Origin: an uncultured Methylococcaceae bacterium
GTDB lineage: Bacteria; Pseudomonadota; Gammaproteobacteria; Methylococcales; Methylomonadaceae
Length of the DNA: 5,177 bases
Assembly: GCA_903903365.1 (NCBI GenBank)
Contig: CAIUYS010000640.1
Span: 1-5,177 of the forward strand
Direction of reading: 5' to 3'
Shown here: piece by piece, positions 4,589 to 5,177 of the stretch
Numbering within the stretch: position 1 is the stretch's first letter
Layout of the letters: every line of letters begins with the position of its first letter
The notes under the pieces: generated by a model
What the model was told of the DNA's origin: nothing
The model's database searches: none
The model's input: only the letters and a program-made list of their open reading frames with translations
Program-made: the position numbers and the translations under genes

Positions 4589-5177
4589 ATGCGATTTACT
4601 ATTAAAAACGGTTTAGACCTACCCATAACGGGAGGTCCTAAGCAAATTATTGAGGATGGCAATCAGGTTAATACCGTTGCGATTCTGGGGATTGATTACG
4701 TAGGCATGAAGCCTACCATGTTGGTTAGTGAGGGGGATACGGTCAAGTTGGGTCAGGTACTTTTTACTGACAAGAAAAATCCGGGGTGTGTCTTTACGTC
4801 ACCGGGTGCGGGTATCGTTAAAGCGATAAACCGTGGCGCCAAGCGGGTATTGCAATCCGTTGTTATTGAATTACAAGGCTCTGCTGAAGAATCGTTTAGC
4901 CAATACCATGAAGCGGATCTTGTTAACCTAACGGCTGAACAGGTTAAAGAAAATCTGTTGGCTTCAGGTTTGTGGGCTACGATAAGGACACGTCCTTATG
5001 GAAAAACGCCTGCTGTAGATAGCAAACCCGGTTCTATTTTTGTTACAGCTATCGACACCCGGCCTTTAGCGGCCGATCCTGCCGTGGTTATAAGAGCGCG
5101 TTCAAACGATTTTAATAATGGTTTGGCGGTTATTGCCAAGCTGACTGAGGGTAAAACTTACGTTTGTAAAGCGCCAG
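4589..5177 (+). CDS. nqrA: Na+-translocating NADH:quinone reductase subunit A, N-terminal part (3' truncated by window)
   Basis: NqrA is the peripheral, ubiquinone-binding cytoplasmic subunit of Na+-NQR, the complex that oxidises NADH, reduces quinone and pumps sodium across the inner membrane. 196 codons of roughly 445 are present, running open to the right edge. Family features in order: the N-terminal GLDLPITG (8-15), the IDYVGMKP stretch (35-42), a biotinyl/lipoyl-like barrel region with GDTVKLGQVLF (49-59), DKKNPG (61-66) and TSPGAGIV (70-77), RVLQSVVIE (86-94), then ASGLWATIRTRPY (125-137), SIFVTAIDT (149-157) and PLAADPAVVI (159-168). These distinguish NqrA from RnfC, which shares the barrel but carries [4Fe-4S] motifs. 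The ATG at 4589 gives the expected family N-terminus with no extension. nqrA is normally first of nqrABCDEF, and the 482-bp regulatory gap before it agrees with the head of an operon; the remaining subunits would lie beyond the window. Confidence 0.97.
   Translation, partial: MRFTIKNGLDLPITGGPKQIIEDGNQVNTVAILGIDYVGMKPTMLVSEGDTVKLGQVLFTDKKNPGCVFTSPGAGIVKAINRGAKRVLQSVVIELQGSAEESFSQYHEADLVNLTAEQVKENLLASGLWATIRTRPYGKTPAVDSKPGSIFVTAIDTRPLAADPAVVIRARSNDFNNGLAVIAKLTEGKTYVCKAP

Noticed and set aside
4450..4662. 70-codon minus-strand reading frame
   Set aside because: It runs antisense over the nqrA promoter, leader and first 24 codons, and its protein resembles no known family.
4589..5177. RnfC instead of NqrA
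   Set aside because: The N-terminal GLDLPITG, DKKNPG and SGLW--IRTRPY blocks are NqrA-type, and no cysteine-rich iron-sulfur motif is seen in the visible part.
1..5177. CRISPR array, tRNA or rRNA gene, prophage, toxin-antitoxin or defence system
   Set aside because: Looked for on both strands; no regularly spaced repeats, cloverleaf-like sequences, transposase or defence-type proteins are visible.

Overview
The window is core chromosome from a gammaproteobacterium of moderate GC content. ParE resembles E. coli ParE along its whole length and has the same 630 residues. CoaD has the same 159 residues as the E. coli enzyme. The ferredoxin is of the Allochromatium vinosum (Alvin/YfhL) type, and NqrA belongs to the Na+-translocating NADH:quinone reductase. 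This mix, with REP-like palindromes, would suit a methanotroph-type gammaproteobacterium (order Methylococcales) or a relative. That placement is an inference from general resemblance, not a search result.

Layout, left to right. The 3' end of dxs (isoprenoid precursor synthesis) is on the + strand at 2-169. It converges with a two-gene minus-strand operon, coaD then a 2x[4Fe-4S] ferredoxin gene (1111 down to 366). The 196-bp gap between the two transcripts holds a large imperfect inverted repeat (182-312). The coaD stop codon lies inside the ribosome binding site of the ferredoxin gene. The coaD promoter region carries a perfect 14-bp palindrome overlapping a probable extended -10. A stretch of about 310 bp without a convincing gene separates coaD from parE. 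parE (1470-3362, +) is complete and is followed by a 9-bp hairpin. Next is a complete class II aldolase/adducin-family gene (3468-4106, +) of unknown substrate. The 482-bp gap after it holds an inverted pair of REP-like units (4139-4255) and then the regulatory region of nqrA: an 11-bp direct repeat, a 25-bp inverted repeat, a good extended -10 promoter and a leader hairpin. nqrA starts at 4589 and runs off the right edge.

The genes belong to separate housekeeping tasks: isoprenoids, CoA synthesis, electron transfer, chromosome decatenation and Na+-coupled respiration. They do not form one pathway. I see no defence locus, CRISPR array, transposase, phage gene or new multi-gene system. The second-look items are the non-coding elements: the REP pair whose two units keep a centre stem with different sequence, the inverted repeat between dxs and the ferredoxin gene, a perfect 12-bp hairpin inside the aldolase reading frame that looks like a terminator for the opposite strand, and the layered architecture upstream of nqrA.
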